DNA of 64,000 nt, taken from a bacterium (GTDB taxonomy: Bacteria > Patescibacteria > JAEDAM01 > Absconditabacterales > Absconditicoccaceae). This document shows positions 20,154 to 31,862 of this stretch, one piece after another (positions within the stretch are counted from its first letter, which is position 1; every line of letters starts with the position of its first letter). The stretch spans positions 1-64,000 of the forward strand of contig JAUMYK010000001.1 of assembly GCA_030528665.1 (NCBI GenBank). Direction: 5' to 3'. Position numbers and translations under genes: made by a program. The notes under the pieces were generated by a model that worked only from the letters and a program-made list of their open reading frames with translations, made no database searches and was not told the DNA's origin.

Positions 20154-20960
20154 CTATTTTTTCTCAATCACTACAGGCTTTCCTTTATGAAATTTACTAT
20201 CCCATTGTGCCTTGAGCAATACTCTATACTGCACTAAATACTGCACCACACTAAAGAGTGAAGTCACCAAGAGATAAAGCCCTACTCCAGCAGGAAACTG
20301 CCATACGATAAACGCCATCGTAAAAGTCATAAATACATTCATAATCGTCATCATCTTGGACATATCAGGCATCTGCATACCTCCAGGCATCGCTGCTGGT
20401 TTATTTGCCTTTTGAGTCAGACTGGTAAGCCAAAACTGGACAAAATTTACCGCAGCCACGATCAATGCCAAAGCCAAATTGTTTTTAGCAAACAGATCAA
20501 TTCCCAAAAATATCGGATCTACATTACCAACCGTCAAAAACTGATTGCCAAATCCCCAAAAAAAGCTATACAACCATTCATGAGGCACTTCTCCAGCAGC
20601 AAACTTGAGAATTACCTGATACAATCCGATAAAAACTGGCAACTGTACCAGCATTGCAAGACATCCTTTCATTGGACCTGCACCCTCTTTTTTGAGCAAT
20701 TTCATTGTCTCCTCAGAGAGTTTCTTTGGATCATCCTTGTACTTCTCTTGCAAAGCCTCCATCTTTGGCTGCAAATTGGTCATTCCTTTGGACATATTTG
20801 CTCCAGCTACGCTATTTCTCAGCAGCAGCAATCTAATCAGCAAGGTCAAAAGCACAATAGCAATCCCCATATTCCCACCAAAAATCGCTAGGAATACAAT
20901 CAAAAAGTTAAAAATCGGACGATAGAGCAATTCTGCCCAAAGTATCGAAAATACATTCAT
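20154..20960 (-). CDS. yidC: membrane protein insertase YidC
   Basis: YidC inserts membrane proteins alone or with SecYEG. The 268-residue protein is of the short Gram-positive type without a large periplasmic domain. It has five membrane segments, the conserved Arg in the first core helix (LLTLLIRLLLLR) and a charged cytosolic hairpin (LQPKMEALQEKYKDDPKKLSEE). GCLAMLVQLPVFIGLYQ is a family block. ATG at 20960 is preferred to GTG at 20966. Confidence 0.93.
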   Translation of the reverse strand: MNVFSILWAELLYRPIFNFLIVFLAIFGGNMGIAIVLLTLLIRLLLLRNSVAGANMSKGMTNLQPKMEALQEKYKDDPKKLSEETMKLLKKEGAGPMKGCLAMLVQLPVFIGLYQVILKFAAGEVPHEWLYSFFWGFGNQFLTVGNVDPIFLGIDLFAKNNLALALIVAAVNFVQFWLTSLTQKANKPAAMPGGMQMPDMSKMMTIMNVFMTFTMAFIVWQFPAGVGLYLLVTSLFSVVQYLVQYRVLLKAQWDSKFHKGKPVVIEKK

Positions 20961-20994
20961 AATCACAATACACTACAAAATAAAAAACTCAGCC

Positions 20995-21192
20995 TTATTC
21001 TTTTTTGGTATATGCCCCCAAAACATGAAATACTCCAGGAACAATAATTGCCAAAGGCCATGCTCTTGCAACGATTTTCCAAAAAATCTCTAAATCCACA
21101 TCAAAAAGGGTATTAATCAAAAAGACAGTCCCTACAACAATCAAAATAATTCCCTTCAAAAGTTCTGACTTTTTCTTTGTAATTTCTTTCAT
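20995..21192 (-). CDS. small two-helix membrane protein (LiaI/DUF5668-like)
   Basis: 65 residues with two membrane segments, GIILIVVGTVFLINTLF and AWPLAIIVPGVFHVL. The spacing and the short polar turn resemble the LiaI-LiaF transmembrane region. It sits between frr and yidC, with 19 bases to frr, and is likely co-transcribed. Confidence 0.6.
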   Translation of the reverse strand: MKEITKKKSELLKGIILIVVGTVFLINTLFDVDLEIFWKIVARAWPLAIIVPGVFHVLGAYTKKE

Positions 21193-21211
21193 ATTCCATC
21201 CTCTTAAATAA

Positions 21212-21760
21212 TTAAATCTTCATCACTTCATCTGATTTAGCTTTTACCAAACTATCCACTTTAGCAGTCCAAGTCTTGGTCAATTCATCAATATTTTTTT
21301 CATTAGCTTTATGCACATCTTCAGAGATCTCTTTTGCAGTAAACTGCTTTTTGGTATCTGACATCGCATCCTGTCTGACTTGTCTAATCTGTGTTTTAGC
21401 CTCTTCTCCCATAGACTTTACTTGCTTTGCAATATGATCTCTTCTTTCTTGGGTCAAAGCGGGGATTTTGATCAAAAGATGACTCCCTTGATTGTCAATT
21501 CCCACTCCCAAATCAGCCTTAAAAATTGCAGTTTCAATAGGCTTTGCATCAGCCTTATTCCAAGGTTCAATTTTCAAAGTTGTCGTATCCAATACGGTAA
21601 TATGTCCCAAAGTATTGAGTTTCATAGTTCCGTACTCGCTTTCAATATTGATATTTTCCACAAGCCCACTGGTAGCTCTTCCTACCTGCAAACCTGCAAA
21701 CTCTTGCTCAAGATAAGCAAGTGCTCTTTTCATCTGCTGTTCATAATGTGCCAATTCCAT
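21212..21760 (-). CDS. frr: ribosome recycling factor
   Basis: RRF splits post-termination ribosomes with EF-G. The 182-residue protein shows the family blocks VGRATSGLVENI, LGHITVLDTTTLKIEPW, IKIPALTQERRDHIAKQVKSMGEEAK and the C-terminal helix with ENIDELTKTW. Normal length, ends in TAA. First gene of the frr, small membrane protein, yidC group. Confidence 0.96.
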   Translation of the reverse strand: MELAHYEQQMKRALAYLEQEFAGLQVGRATSGLVENINIESEYGTMKLNTLGHITVLDTTTLKIEPWNKADAKPIETAIFKADLGVGIDNQGSHLLIKIPALTQERRDHIAKQVKSMGEEAKTQIRQVRQDAMSDTKKQFTAKEISEDVHKANEKNIDELTKTWTAKVDSLVKAKSDEVMKI

Positions 21761-21880
21761 TTTTGGTATCTTAATTACTTGATAAAAACGATCATATTAG
21801 TATATAAAGAAAAGTCAGTATTTTGCAAGAGATAAAAAAACCTGACCCCAAAGAATAATTTTACGAGGACAAAAAAAATC

Positions 21881-23362
21881 ATGCATCAGCGTTTAACAAA
21901 AATCTGAATTCTTATCTTTTTGAGTAGCTGCTTGATCAGCCCTTTTTGAGTAGCTGCACAATCCAGCTGTGGAGACACCCCTCCTGTCTGCCAAGCCACC
22001 CCCGCGAGCATGAATCTTTATCTCGAATTTCAAAACCAAATCCTCGGTCTCCTCTATAGCAATCCGTTTGAAACCGTGCAAGAAACCATCCATACCCCAG
22101 ACGGAGGACTCTTTACCAATAAGGTTCTCACCCTTGAAGGACTCGAAGACTTCAATAACAGCCTCATCGGACAAACCAGCAGAATCCTTGGTACCGCTAT
22201 AGAAAACCTCGTTATCTCCCATGCTACGACACTGCTTCTTTTCGGACTATCCAATGAAATAGCTGGATTAGACCCCTTTCTAAGCTTTAGCATCCTCTTT
22301 CACGATAGACCGATTGTCAGAGACCGACGCAAACTCCTCCAAATCGAATCCCTCCTTCGCTCAACCATACACACTACGGGGAAAAGAGGGAAAACCATGA
22401 GTACGATCAAGGATAGTGAAAAAATCAACGCCCTTATCCAAACCTACATCGACAAAAAACTCCTCAGTCCTGACTCCCACATTCCAGACAACATCAAGTA
22501 TTCTAAAATATTTATAGAACTCAGCAGACTCAATACAGTGATGAAATTTTTCCTAGCAGCCAAAGATACTGAAGATTTAGACGCCATGACCACACTGCTC
22601 ATCTTCCATCCTGAACGAATCGAACAGCTTGACCAAGACTACGCTTGCACCAGACTGACCTTTGGATTTAAGTGTAATGCCGATCTCGGAAACTCATGGA
22701 AAAACATCAAACACCTTCGAACAAATACAAAACAAACCTGAAAATCTGCTGCAAATACTATTAAGGAAGCTAGAGAAAGGCGAAAAAAAGCCTGGAACGG
22801 ATTCAATCGCCCTTTTTCCAGCCAACACAACGAGCTCACAGCAGAGGAGGTAACTCTCCTCAGAGAGGTCTACAATATTGATACCAGCAGATTTACGACC
22901 AAGCAACAGAGCGGCATCCTCGCCCTCACAGAAAACACCAAAAACCAACGACAAAATGCAAAAAAAGCCACACAAAAACTATGGAATTCTCTCAAGGACT
23001 TTGCAAACGATATAAAAGAGACCTTCAAAAAAGAGGAAAAAGAAGACACAAAAACAACTGAGCAAACAAACGCCAAAAAGCCAAATGACATCGACATCTC
23101 CATAAAAAATCAACAAAATCCTGACCTCTATCAAATCCTCACTGATGACCTCATCCTCCTCGCAAAAAGCAAACATGACATCATCACGACCACCCAATAC
23201 CATGATACCCTTGTGCTTTCCTCTCAGTTTGGTGTACTCAGTCATACCATCCAGCAAATCGAAACCCTCATCGGTAATAAAGAAAAAGGAGCTAGAAAAA
23301 ATCTCAAAGACATCTGTGAATATCAATGTGGCAACAAACCTTCCATCTGCTATGCACAATAA
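21881..23362 (+). CDS. exported protein of unknown function (cluster gene 1)
   Basis: Reading TGA at 21905, 21947 and 22739 as Gly gives 493 residues. The signal peptide (MHQRLTKIGILIFLSSCLI) contains two of these glycines; a GAGG lies 12 bases upstream of the ATG. The mature part is helical with scattered Cys, many Thr and Gln, and a long Lys/Glu-rich helix around residues 350-400. I do not recognise a family. It is followed 21 bases later by a second exported protein. The third base of codons is strongly C-biased. Confidence 0.7.
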
Positions 23363-23383
23363 CTTTTATCCCTCCTATCAGCT

Positions 23384-24553
23384 ATGAAAATCTGAGTTCA
23401 ACTCTTCATCCTTACTTTGACTACGAGCTTCTTCGGCATGACCTCCATAAGCTTTGGAGCCTCTTTTGCCATACCAGAACAGATGAAGACACTACGACAC
23501 TTTTCATCAGACCCTCATAGCATCACAAGCAAAGAAAGCATCTTGATTACTTTTTGCGAAACTGCACTCCGTGATGAGGTTTCTCAAGGCTTCAATCTTC
23601 CCATTGCCCCCAACACCTCCACCACACAAGAACGATATAGTAGCCAGCAATCGCTCTTCTTGAGACTACTCTGCTGAGCAAACAACATCCTTCCAGCAGA
23701 ACGCTTTAGCCCTTTCGTTGGCACAGGAGAACAAGGGAGCCTCAAAACCACTTCTTTCCAACAACTCAAATACCCTGCCTCCTGCTACCATGACAACAAA
23801 TACCATCCAACCTGCAATCTCGCACGCCTCACAGAACAAATCATCACCGACATCATCAGCGAGCTTACCATCCTCAAAATCTGAGAAATCTATGGCATTA
23901 CCCAGCCAAACTTTACCTCACAAAAAGCACTCCAAGACGCCATCAATCAATTCACGAGCACCAAACTCTCCATTGGCAACGAAGAAAATCCCTTTTGCGA
24001 TGGGAAAACTCGTAGCTATCCTGAGACATGTGCCATTATGAAAAAAAATATCAAATCTTTCCAAAAAACTTTCAAAAACTTCAAACTCATCGACCCTAAT
24101 AAACTCCTTGTCAAACCTGATGAACTCGAAAGCAAAAAAAAATCTTCTTGCCTCCAAAACAACCAAAAACCTGAAGATTACCATCATCTCTTTTGCAAAC
24201 TCTATACCCTCAGTGATGAAAGGATGACTCCTATCATCGATCTCATCTACAACGAACTCCTCCGATACACCCTCTTTAGCTCCTACTACAAATCCCATCT
24301 CCTCAAACACACCAACCCTGATGACAATACCAAAGCTGAACTCAAATACCTAGAATACAGCCACAAAAATATCCTCACTGTTACCAATCAAACCCTGCAA
24401 CAAATCGCAGACCTTCATAGTAGCTATCCACTCCATATCGGACTCCTCGCTTACCAAGAAGACCTCCTAAAACTCAGAGCTAAACTCAATAAACTCATCT
24501 CCCCATTTTACTCCCTCTACTACAAATTGCAAAATGCACAAATTCCTGGATAA
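23384..24553 (+). CDS. exported protein of unknown function (cluster gene 2)
   Basis: TGA at 23393, 23675 and 23882 as Gly gives 389 residues. A signal peptide is clear (VQLFILTLTTSFFGMTSISFGA). About nine Cys in the mature part suggest disulfides, which fits the DsbD/CcdA-like protein encoded at 7090. No known domain is recognisable. It overlaps the next gene by 20 bases, so translation of the two is probably coupled. Confidence 0.7.
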
Positions 24554-26594
24554 ACTCCTCCACTGATGCACCAAACTCTGCTACACAAGCAGTATAGCGG
24601 TCTTTTGAGCGGGAATCTCACTCAATCTCGATGCTCTAGAAAGAACCATCTCCCAACGACAAGCCCAGCAAGAGGAACGCATGCTCAACAAATACTTTTT
24701 CGAAAACAAGGTCAATCCCTATCTTTTTCTAAACAACCTCCAAACCCAAAAGTTCAAAGAAACCTGACCCATCGCCCAGGCACTCACGCATACCAAAGAA
24801 GCCCTTACCAAACGCTATCCCCTCTGCTCTTTGACCACAGAAGAGATCAGCAATATCCTCCTGATGAGAAATGAGCGCTTCAGACAACAAGTTGAACAAG
24901 AACAGATCAAAGCAGGTAAAGACATCAACAAGCTAATCAATACCAATCAAGTACACAACACTTGCCAACAACTCTCCAAATGTGTCCTTCCGATCAATAG
25001 TATCCATCCCCTCTCCCTACCAAGATGCCAAAATATCATCAACAGAGAATACCTCATCATCGAGCAAACCCTGCAAGAAAACCAAATCATCTCGGAGGCA
25101 AACCTAGGCAACAACAAATACCGAAACGGAGATACCAAGGATGCTGATTTTGACATTATGCACGACATAGCTCAGGTAGGTACTATCCTTTTTGAAAGTT
25201 TCAAACCCCAACCAGAACTCATTTTTTACAAAATGCCAAATTTTGACAATAGCAAAAAATCACAAAGCTGATCCTCCGACACGCCAACCTCACCCACCAC
25301 ACAAAACGCAAATATCACGACCGACTCCACATCCCAGCCAGACTCCAGCTCACAAAACACCTCTAATCCACAAAGCACTACCACCCCTCCACCAATCACC
25401 GCTCCAACACTCCCCTCTACGCAAACTCCACTTACCGAAGATACAAGCATCAATACCTTTATCAACACTACCAAAACACCGCATACCACCCTTGGAAATC
25501 ACAACCACCCTCTCTTCCAAAACCTCTGCCTCCCATCAGAAAGCACGGCTCCATCCTCTCAAAACTCCAGCACAGCACAAACTTGAGCATCTTCAACACA
25601 AGCCCCTCTCGGCTCTTCAACACAACAACAGCAACACCAGCAAACTACCCATACTACGCTCCAAAATCTTAAAAACAATAATCCTTGAGGTCCCCTTCCT
25701 CCCAACACCAATACCTCCTGATCTACAAATACCACTCCTTGATCTCCACAACTCAACCCCGAAGACCAAAAAAAGGAATTAGAATCCTGTACCAAAAAAT
25801 GTGATGACCTCCCTTTTGATGAAAAAGCAGTCTGCAAACTCCAGTGCCTCTGTGGAGAAATCAGCTCACCAGAAATCACCATCGAAAAAACCCTTGCCTC
25901 AGCACTCAATGGAGGCAAATCTGATACACATGTCCTAACAGATATGATGAAAAAATTAGGATCAGAAATCGAAGAGGAACTGACCTTTCCTATTGTAGAT
26001 GCCTGAGCATTGAGGATCAGATTTTGTACTATTCCCAGCAAGATCATCCAACCCAATACCTCGAGCAAAACCATCTATAGCATCGCAGAGACCATCAACG
26101 AACTCCATTCTGTGGCCGACAGCCTTGCAAACGGAGGAAAACTGACTACCAACCAAACCAGTCACGAATTCTTAGGTTCAACCAAAGTAGCAAGCGACAT
26201 CAGCAAATCCACCAGTATATCAGCTCACCTCTCTACCAAAATTTCTCCTACTGCCACCACCCAAAAAGAGCTAGAAAACGAAAACAAACTTACCTATGAC
26301 CAGCTCCTCAACTCCACCAAACCCCAGCACAGAAACAGCTATATTCTCCAAGCCCATCACTCCCAAAGCTCCTCATCCTCCCAAAACAGTATCAAACCAG
26401 ATAATAGTCCACAAGCACCATCTCCTAATAGCGATCCTATCGACATCACCAAAACCCTCACCACCCAAAATATCGGACATACCAATGCTACGCTTGCCAA
26501 TTTTCTCACACAAAATAAAGCACTCCTCAATACCCTCCATAGCGCATTAGAGACCATGGATGCTACACTCGCAGGACTCAAAAACAAAAAATAA
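24534..26594 (+). CDS. large exported low-complexity protein (cluster gene 3)
   Basis: Nine TGA codons are Gly (for example 24564, 24765, 25269, 25584, 26004). The 686-residue product has a hydrophobic N-terminus, a helical region to about residue 245, then a Ser/Thr/Pro/Gln/Asn-rich linker of about 160 residues. A Cys cluster follows (CTKKCDDLPFDEKAVC then LQCLC), then a second helical and Ser-rich part. The layout suggests a secreted or surface fibre-like protein. The gene ends in a TAA that lies in its terminator stem. No family recognised. Confidence 0.65.
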
Positions 26595-26624
26595 GGGATA
26601 CCATCAACTTCCCTTATTTTTATA
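26587..26624. terminator. bidirectional terminator
   Basis: AAATAAGGGA and TCCCTTATTT pair with T runs on both sides, between convergent stops at 26594 and 26638. The TAA of the plus-strand gene is part of the stem. Confidence 0.8.
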
Positions 26625-26637
26625 TAAACATCCAAGA

Positions 26638-28860
26638 TTAAGCTTTGAGTTTACCATCTTGAAAATATCTTTTGACAAGATTTGCATTGAGTGCTTCCAA
26701 ATACTTCACAGGAGCGAGAACAAAACGATTAAGCTCTTCAATAGCACTATCCATCAAATACAACTCCATCTTTTGGATAATAACTGGACTACGCACTGTT
26801 CCAAAATCTAATGCAATAGGCGCCAAACGATGCGTTGCAATATCATAGGTTCCAATAAAATTAATATCCTGAAGCGTAAAATAGACTTTTACCACCCCTC
26901 CAACAATATCAACCTTCTTAGGTGCTTGTTTAAAGTATTTAACAAATTTATCATTGACCAGAAGCTGCTCCTTAAGCCCAAATCCTGATTGATGATCTTT
27001 AGGTTCAAACGCTAAAATCAGAGGAATCATATGCAAAGTCTTCTCCTGCGTCATACTCGTCAAATCAATTTCTTTGAGCAGCTGAGTCTCCAAGAGCTTG
27101 TCTGCGACCTCTACACGCTTCAAAAGCCCCTTCTCCAGTCCAAAGGTATAAAGCATACCAGAACCTTGATCAGTAATCTTTTTTACAATACGAATCTCCT
27201 CAGCAGTACAGCTCACCATATCATTTTGATATTCAGCAGACAAGAGTTTACAAAAATCCAAAGATAAAGCCTGATTTTGCTCTGCAATCGCTAAATTATC
27301 TGCCAAAAGTCAAAGCATCTTCACAAAATTATAACGATCTACCTGCAAAATCGCATTCACAAACTCTTCCAATGATGGCGTATCCGCAACCTCAATACGC
27401 TCTACATAAAACCTTGTCGCATCAAATTTCAAATATGCTTTCAAAGCAACCTGAGTCGCTTGATCCACACCTTCCACGATCAAATGTCCACCATCCTCTC
27501 ATCTCGTCAAGGCAGTCAATCTAAACTGTACAGGTAATGTAGCTTTAAACTGTTCTTCCAAAGTCTTTTCCTGCTCCTGAAGCGAGAGGGAAGGAGTTGT
27601 CTTGGATTTGAACAAGCTTGTCTGAGCAGCTAAACCAAGCACATTCAGATTTTTATTCCCATTATCAATCACCAATAGTTTGCTCATAAAATTAGTTCTG
27701 ACTTCTTTGCTGAGTTTAGAATTCTCATCTCTCAAATAGGGCAACAAAATATGAGTATTATACCAATAGCTAAAATCTTTAGCAAACTGCCCCAAAAGCG
27801 ATACTCCTCTCATTCCCTCTCTTGTCAACACTTCATACAAAAATTCTAAATACGCTTGCAATAAGGGTTCAGTATTTTCAGACCTCGTCAAACGCTGGTA
27901 TAATAACTGTTGCAAAGAAAACAATTTATACTGATTCAAAACTGCAGAAGCATAAACCTTCGCATCCAAATAGCCTAAACGCAAAGAATCTGTAAGCAAT
28001 AGAAAATCTCTCAAAAATACATACTGATTATACATCTCAGATCCACAGCTATGAAAAATCGGAGAAAAACGATCATCATTCTTCCCTCCATACTGCAGAT
28101 ATTGCAAAATCCCCTTACAAAGCCTAGATCAAATCGTATAATCTCCTTTCATATATTCATAAAGCTCAAAAAAATCATCTCTTACTGGCAAAGCAGGTGT
28201 CTCCTTGATCGCTTCCTCATTCTTTGCCAGATCAAACATAGGGAAAATTTCCAAAAACTGATCTACATACGCTTTACATACAAAACTATACTTGCTCGCC
28301 CCTTCCAAACAACTCAAACCAAACTTTTCTCTCAATCCTTCCGAAAGAGCAATCGCATAATAGGGATTAGAATGATCATAGGAAGCCTGTAATCCAGCAA
28401 TCAACACCTTGCCAAAATACTGATACAAAAAAGCAGCATCATACTTCTCCTCTCCAATACTTTGCAAGATCGCAAGAGAATTAGGCAATGCTATGCTAAA
28501 CATTCTTGGCAAAACCACCCCACTTCCATAGACAATCAAATTATCCTGAGAGGTAAGAACTCAAGTAGTGCTTTCTACCGTTCCTCAGAGTCACAAAAGC
28601 TGAAAACCACTAAAAGATGATACAAGAGAACGCTGTCCCAGATATTCTTGTCTTAATTGATTTTGAACATCGGTCACATCGATATTTTCCTTGAGACCAA
28701 GATGAGAAAAATACGAAGTAAAAAAGAAAAGCCACACCACCACAAAAGAAGCCAATGCAGAAAAAATCCATATTCCATACTCAAAAACCAAATAATACAG
28801 ATACCCATACCAACGGATAATCTTCAGCTGATCTCTATTAAAAAATATCGTTTCTCTCAT
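26638..28860 (-). CDS. 740-residue membrane-anchored protein, unknown
   Basis: Six TGA codons (28591, 28585, 28561, 28129, 27499, 27310) read as Gly join four apparent fragments into one frame ending in TAA. A single membrane segment (about residues 28-50) anchors a large helical domain presumably outside the cell. Cys residues are few and spaced. There is no recognisable catalytic motif. It converges on the three exported-protein genes and shares their terminator. The N-terminus starts just downstream of the secY terminators. Confidence 0.7.
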
Positions 28861-28929
28861 AGTACTCCCAAGAATATAAACACTCTCAAGTATACACAGA
28901 AACAGAAATAAAGCAAATTTCTAAAAAGA

Positions 28930-28968
28930 AAAAAACTGACTTCCATAAACGAAAATCAGACTTTTTTT
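28930..28968 (-). terminator. possible second secY terminator
   Basis: A CTGA/TCAG hairpin with A and T runs. It lies between secY and the 740-residue gene and also precedes the latter's start. A further 160 bases to secY show only the hairpin at 29130. Confidence 0.4.
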
Positions 28969-29129
28969 GTTCCTTCTCCTCTCAAAAAAAAGATTTGAAC
29001 AAGATTTTTTTAATACCTACTTGCTCCCAAGCTCTGCAAACTTGATCCACAATCTAGTTCCCAACTCAAATACAGAATAACAAAAAAATCCTCACCTCTC
29101 TTATCAAAAGAACAATGAAACAAACTAAA

Positions 29130-29161
29130 CAAAAAGCTGATCCTTAAACAAAGATCAACTC
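29130..29161 (-). terminator. intrinsic terminator of secY
   Basis: On the minus strand AGTTGATC pairs with GATCAGCT around a ten-base loop and is followed by TTTTG. Confidence 0.7.
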
Positions 29162-29211
29162 TCTATTGATAGATCACCTCATATCCAGCAATCCATCTAT
29201 ACTATCAACGA

Positions 29212-30540
29212 TTATTCATAAGCTTCATACTTTTTCATCACCAAATCTCCTTCAATTTTATTGATAATTTCCTGTACCACACCTACGATAATAATCACTC
29301 CAGATCCAGTCACAACCATTGGCAATGAACCAATCGCCTCAACAATCACCTGTACAAATGGCAACCACTGCAACACATAAGTATAAATTCCAATCAATGC
29401 CAATCCTAAACCACCCCATAGACAGAGATGCATCAAGATTTTATTGATATACTTTGCAGTAGCCTTTCCTGGTCTAATTCCTGGAATGAAGCCACCTCTT
29501 TTCTGGATATTATCTGAAATCCTATCAGGACTAAAGGTAATCATCGCATAAAAGAAAGTAAACAGCACAATAAAGATCAGATAAACAAATACCGCCCATC
29601 CACCAGGATTTTGAGAGTAGATATTAAAATGAGTCTCAATCCATCTTGCAACCTCAACTAAAGGCGTATTTGCAGGGTTAAACTGAATCACCAACTTTGC
29701 CAACAAATAAGGGAAAGAAACAAATGCCATAGCAAAGATAATAGGCACCATTCCTACAGGATTAAGAGGAATCGGAAGCATAGAAGACTGCTGTACTTTT
29801 CCCTGTTTCGCATAAATGATCGCAATTTCTTTGATCGATTTGAGCATCAAAATAGAAAGCACAACCAATACCAAGACAATCACCAACATAAACAATGCCA
29901 TTCCCCAAACACTTTGAGCAGAAGCAAAAGAACCATAAAGCTGCTGAGTAATCCCTGCTACGATAGATGCAAAGATCAACATTGAAATTCCATTAGAAAT
30001 TCCCTTGCTGGTAATCAATTCACCAAGCCACATCAACATAATCGAACCAACTGTCATCACAAATGCGGACAACAATACGTTTGCCACAGTGGTCTCAATT
30101 ACAGCACCACCAAGCATACTATTGATCAAATATACCGACCCAATACCTTGCAAAAACGCAAATGGCAAAGTCAAATATCTCGTATACTGATTGATTTTAG
30201 CTTGTCCTACTTCCCCTTGCTCGCTCAACTCTTCTACCGCAGGAATCACTACACCTGCCAACTGCATCAAAATCGAAGCAGTAATATAAGGAGAAATACC
30301 AATCGCAATAAACGCAAACTGATCCAATGCTCCTCACAAAAGCATTACAAAATACCCATAATCAGAAGTACCTCCCAAAGTATGAGAAAGAAGAGTTCCG
30401 ATATCAGCAAATGGCACAGGAACAAAAACCAATAATCTATAAATAGCCAAAATAGCTAAAGTAAAAAGAATTTTATTTCTAATGGTCTTATTAGAAAATA
30501 TCTCCCCTAATTTTTTAAAAAAATTGTTTGTACGCTTCAT
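29212..30540 (-). CDS. secY: preprotein translocase subunit SecY
   Basis: SecY forms the protein-conducting channel. The 442-residue protein has ten membrane segments with the SecY blocks RLLVFVPVP, AIGISPYITASILMQL, ISNGISMLIFASIV and the cytosolic loop FIPGIRPG. TGA at 30334 is Gly before GALDQF. The order rplO-secY at the end of the spc operon is the usual one; adk, map and infA do not follow. Confidence 0.96.
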
Positions 30541-30698
30541 AGTAATACGCTATAATCAAGCTAAAGATCAATACCAGTAATATCTATTTAAGAATAATTT
30601 GCAAGGAATTTCTCTCCAAAAAAGAGCAAACCTACCAAAGAGTAATTAAAGAAGAAAACGCGATAGCAGGTCGCGTTCTTCTCATCACAAAAGAAATA

Positions 30699-31148
30699 CT
30701 ATTTAATGCTTCCACCTGCCTTCTCAATTTTTGCTTTAGCAGAGTTTGAAAAAAGTTCAATTCCTTCAAAAGATAATGCCTTAGAAAAATCACCATTCCC
30801 CAATACCTTAACAGCATCAGCATTAGAGCGAATATATCCAAGATCTACCAAAAGTTCCTTATTGACCATAGAAGTAATTCTCTCATCCTTCTCAAGAGCA
30901 GCCAAATTCACTACCTCAATAGTATCTACCAATTTATAATATCTCTTGAATCCTCTATGCTTAGGCATTCTTTGCACTACTGAAGTCTGACCTCCTTCAA
31001 AGAAAGGCTTCATAGAGTGACCACTTCTAGACTTTTGTCCATTACATCCTCTTCCTGAAAAATTTCCTCTTCCAGAAGCATTTCCTCTTCCTCTTCTATT
31101 AAGTTTATCTTTGAGACCTTTACTTCTCACCAAACTATGAAGTTTCAT
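30699..31148 (-). CDS. rplO: 50S ribosomal protein L15
   Basis: 149 residues with the basic Gly/Arg-rich N-terminus (RRGRGNASGRGNFSGRG) and KSRSGHSMKPFFEGGQT typical of L15. It directly follows rpsE; the rpmD gene that usually lies between them is absent. Confidence 0.95.
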   Translation of the reverse strand: MKLHSLVRSKGLKDKLNRRGRGNASGRGNFSGRGCNGQKSRSGHSMKPFFEGGQTSVVQRMPKHRGFKRYYKLVDTIEVVNLAALEKDERITSMVNKELLVDLGYIRSNADAVKVLGNGDFSKALSFEGIELFSNSAKAKIEKAGGSIK

Positions 31149-31187
31149 TATCTAATTATCATAATCATTTAAAAAGCGAATACTGAA

Positions 31188-31826
31188 TTAGTCTTCCTTT
31201 TCAGCTTTTTTCACAGAAGCCTTTTTAGCTGGAGCTTTCTTTGCTGGAGCCTTTTTCTCCTCAACTGGAGCAGTAGACTCAGCTTCCTGAGCTGGAGCCT
31301 TTAGCTCAGCAGTCTCAGCTACCTTAGCAGTTTTCAAACCAACAAAGTAATCAGCATGTTTGTATGCAGACAAAGCTTTGATAGTAGCCAAAGCATTGTT
31401 AAGCTTATTATTAGATCCTACCATCTTTGACAAAATATTTGAATATCCCGCCAATTCCAACACCGATCTAATAGATGAACCAGCCTTCAAACCAGTACCC
31501 TCAGATGCAGGCAAAAGCTTAACTACACAAGCCTTAAATTTCATACTAATTGGATAAGGTACAGTATCATTCTTGGTCAACGGCACTTCAAAGATGTTCT
31601 TGTAAGCCTCATGAGATGCTTTCTGAACAGCACTTGCAACATCGTTTCCTTTTGAGATCCCAAGTCAGATTTTTCCCTTTTTATTACCAATCAAAATAGT
31701 TGCTCTAAAAGACAATCTTCTACCTCCAGTAGTAACTCTCGTTACTCTTCTCACTTCTAAAAGCAACTCTTCAAATTCCTTCTTTGGTCTCTCTCTTCTG
31801 TTATCTCTTTCTGGTCTCATAGACAT
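31188..31826 (-). CDS. rpsE: 30S ribosomal protein S5
   Basis: 212 residues. The first 76 residues contain the S5 double-stranded RNA-binding domain with a TGA glycine (31665) in GKIGLGISKGND. The C-terminal domain follows (VPYPISMKFKACVVKLLPA). An unusual Ala/Pro/Lys tail of about 40 residues extends the protein. Start ATG at 31826 or 31820. Confidence 0.95.
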
Positions 31827-31862
31827 AGTAATTTATACAGATAAATAGTATTCAAGAACTCC

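Noticed and set aside
22694..26074. Long minus-strand open frames opposite the exported-protein cluster
   Set aside because: They are antisense shadows created by C-rich codons on the plus strand; they are low-complexity, Val/Phe-rich and lack starts and family similarity.
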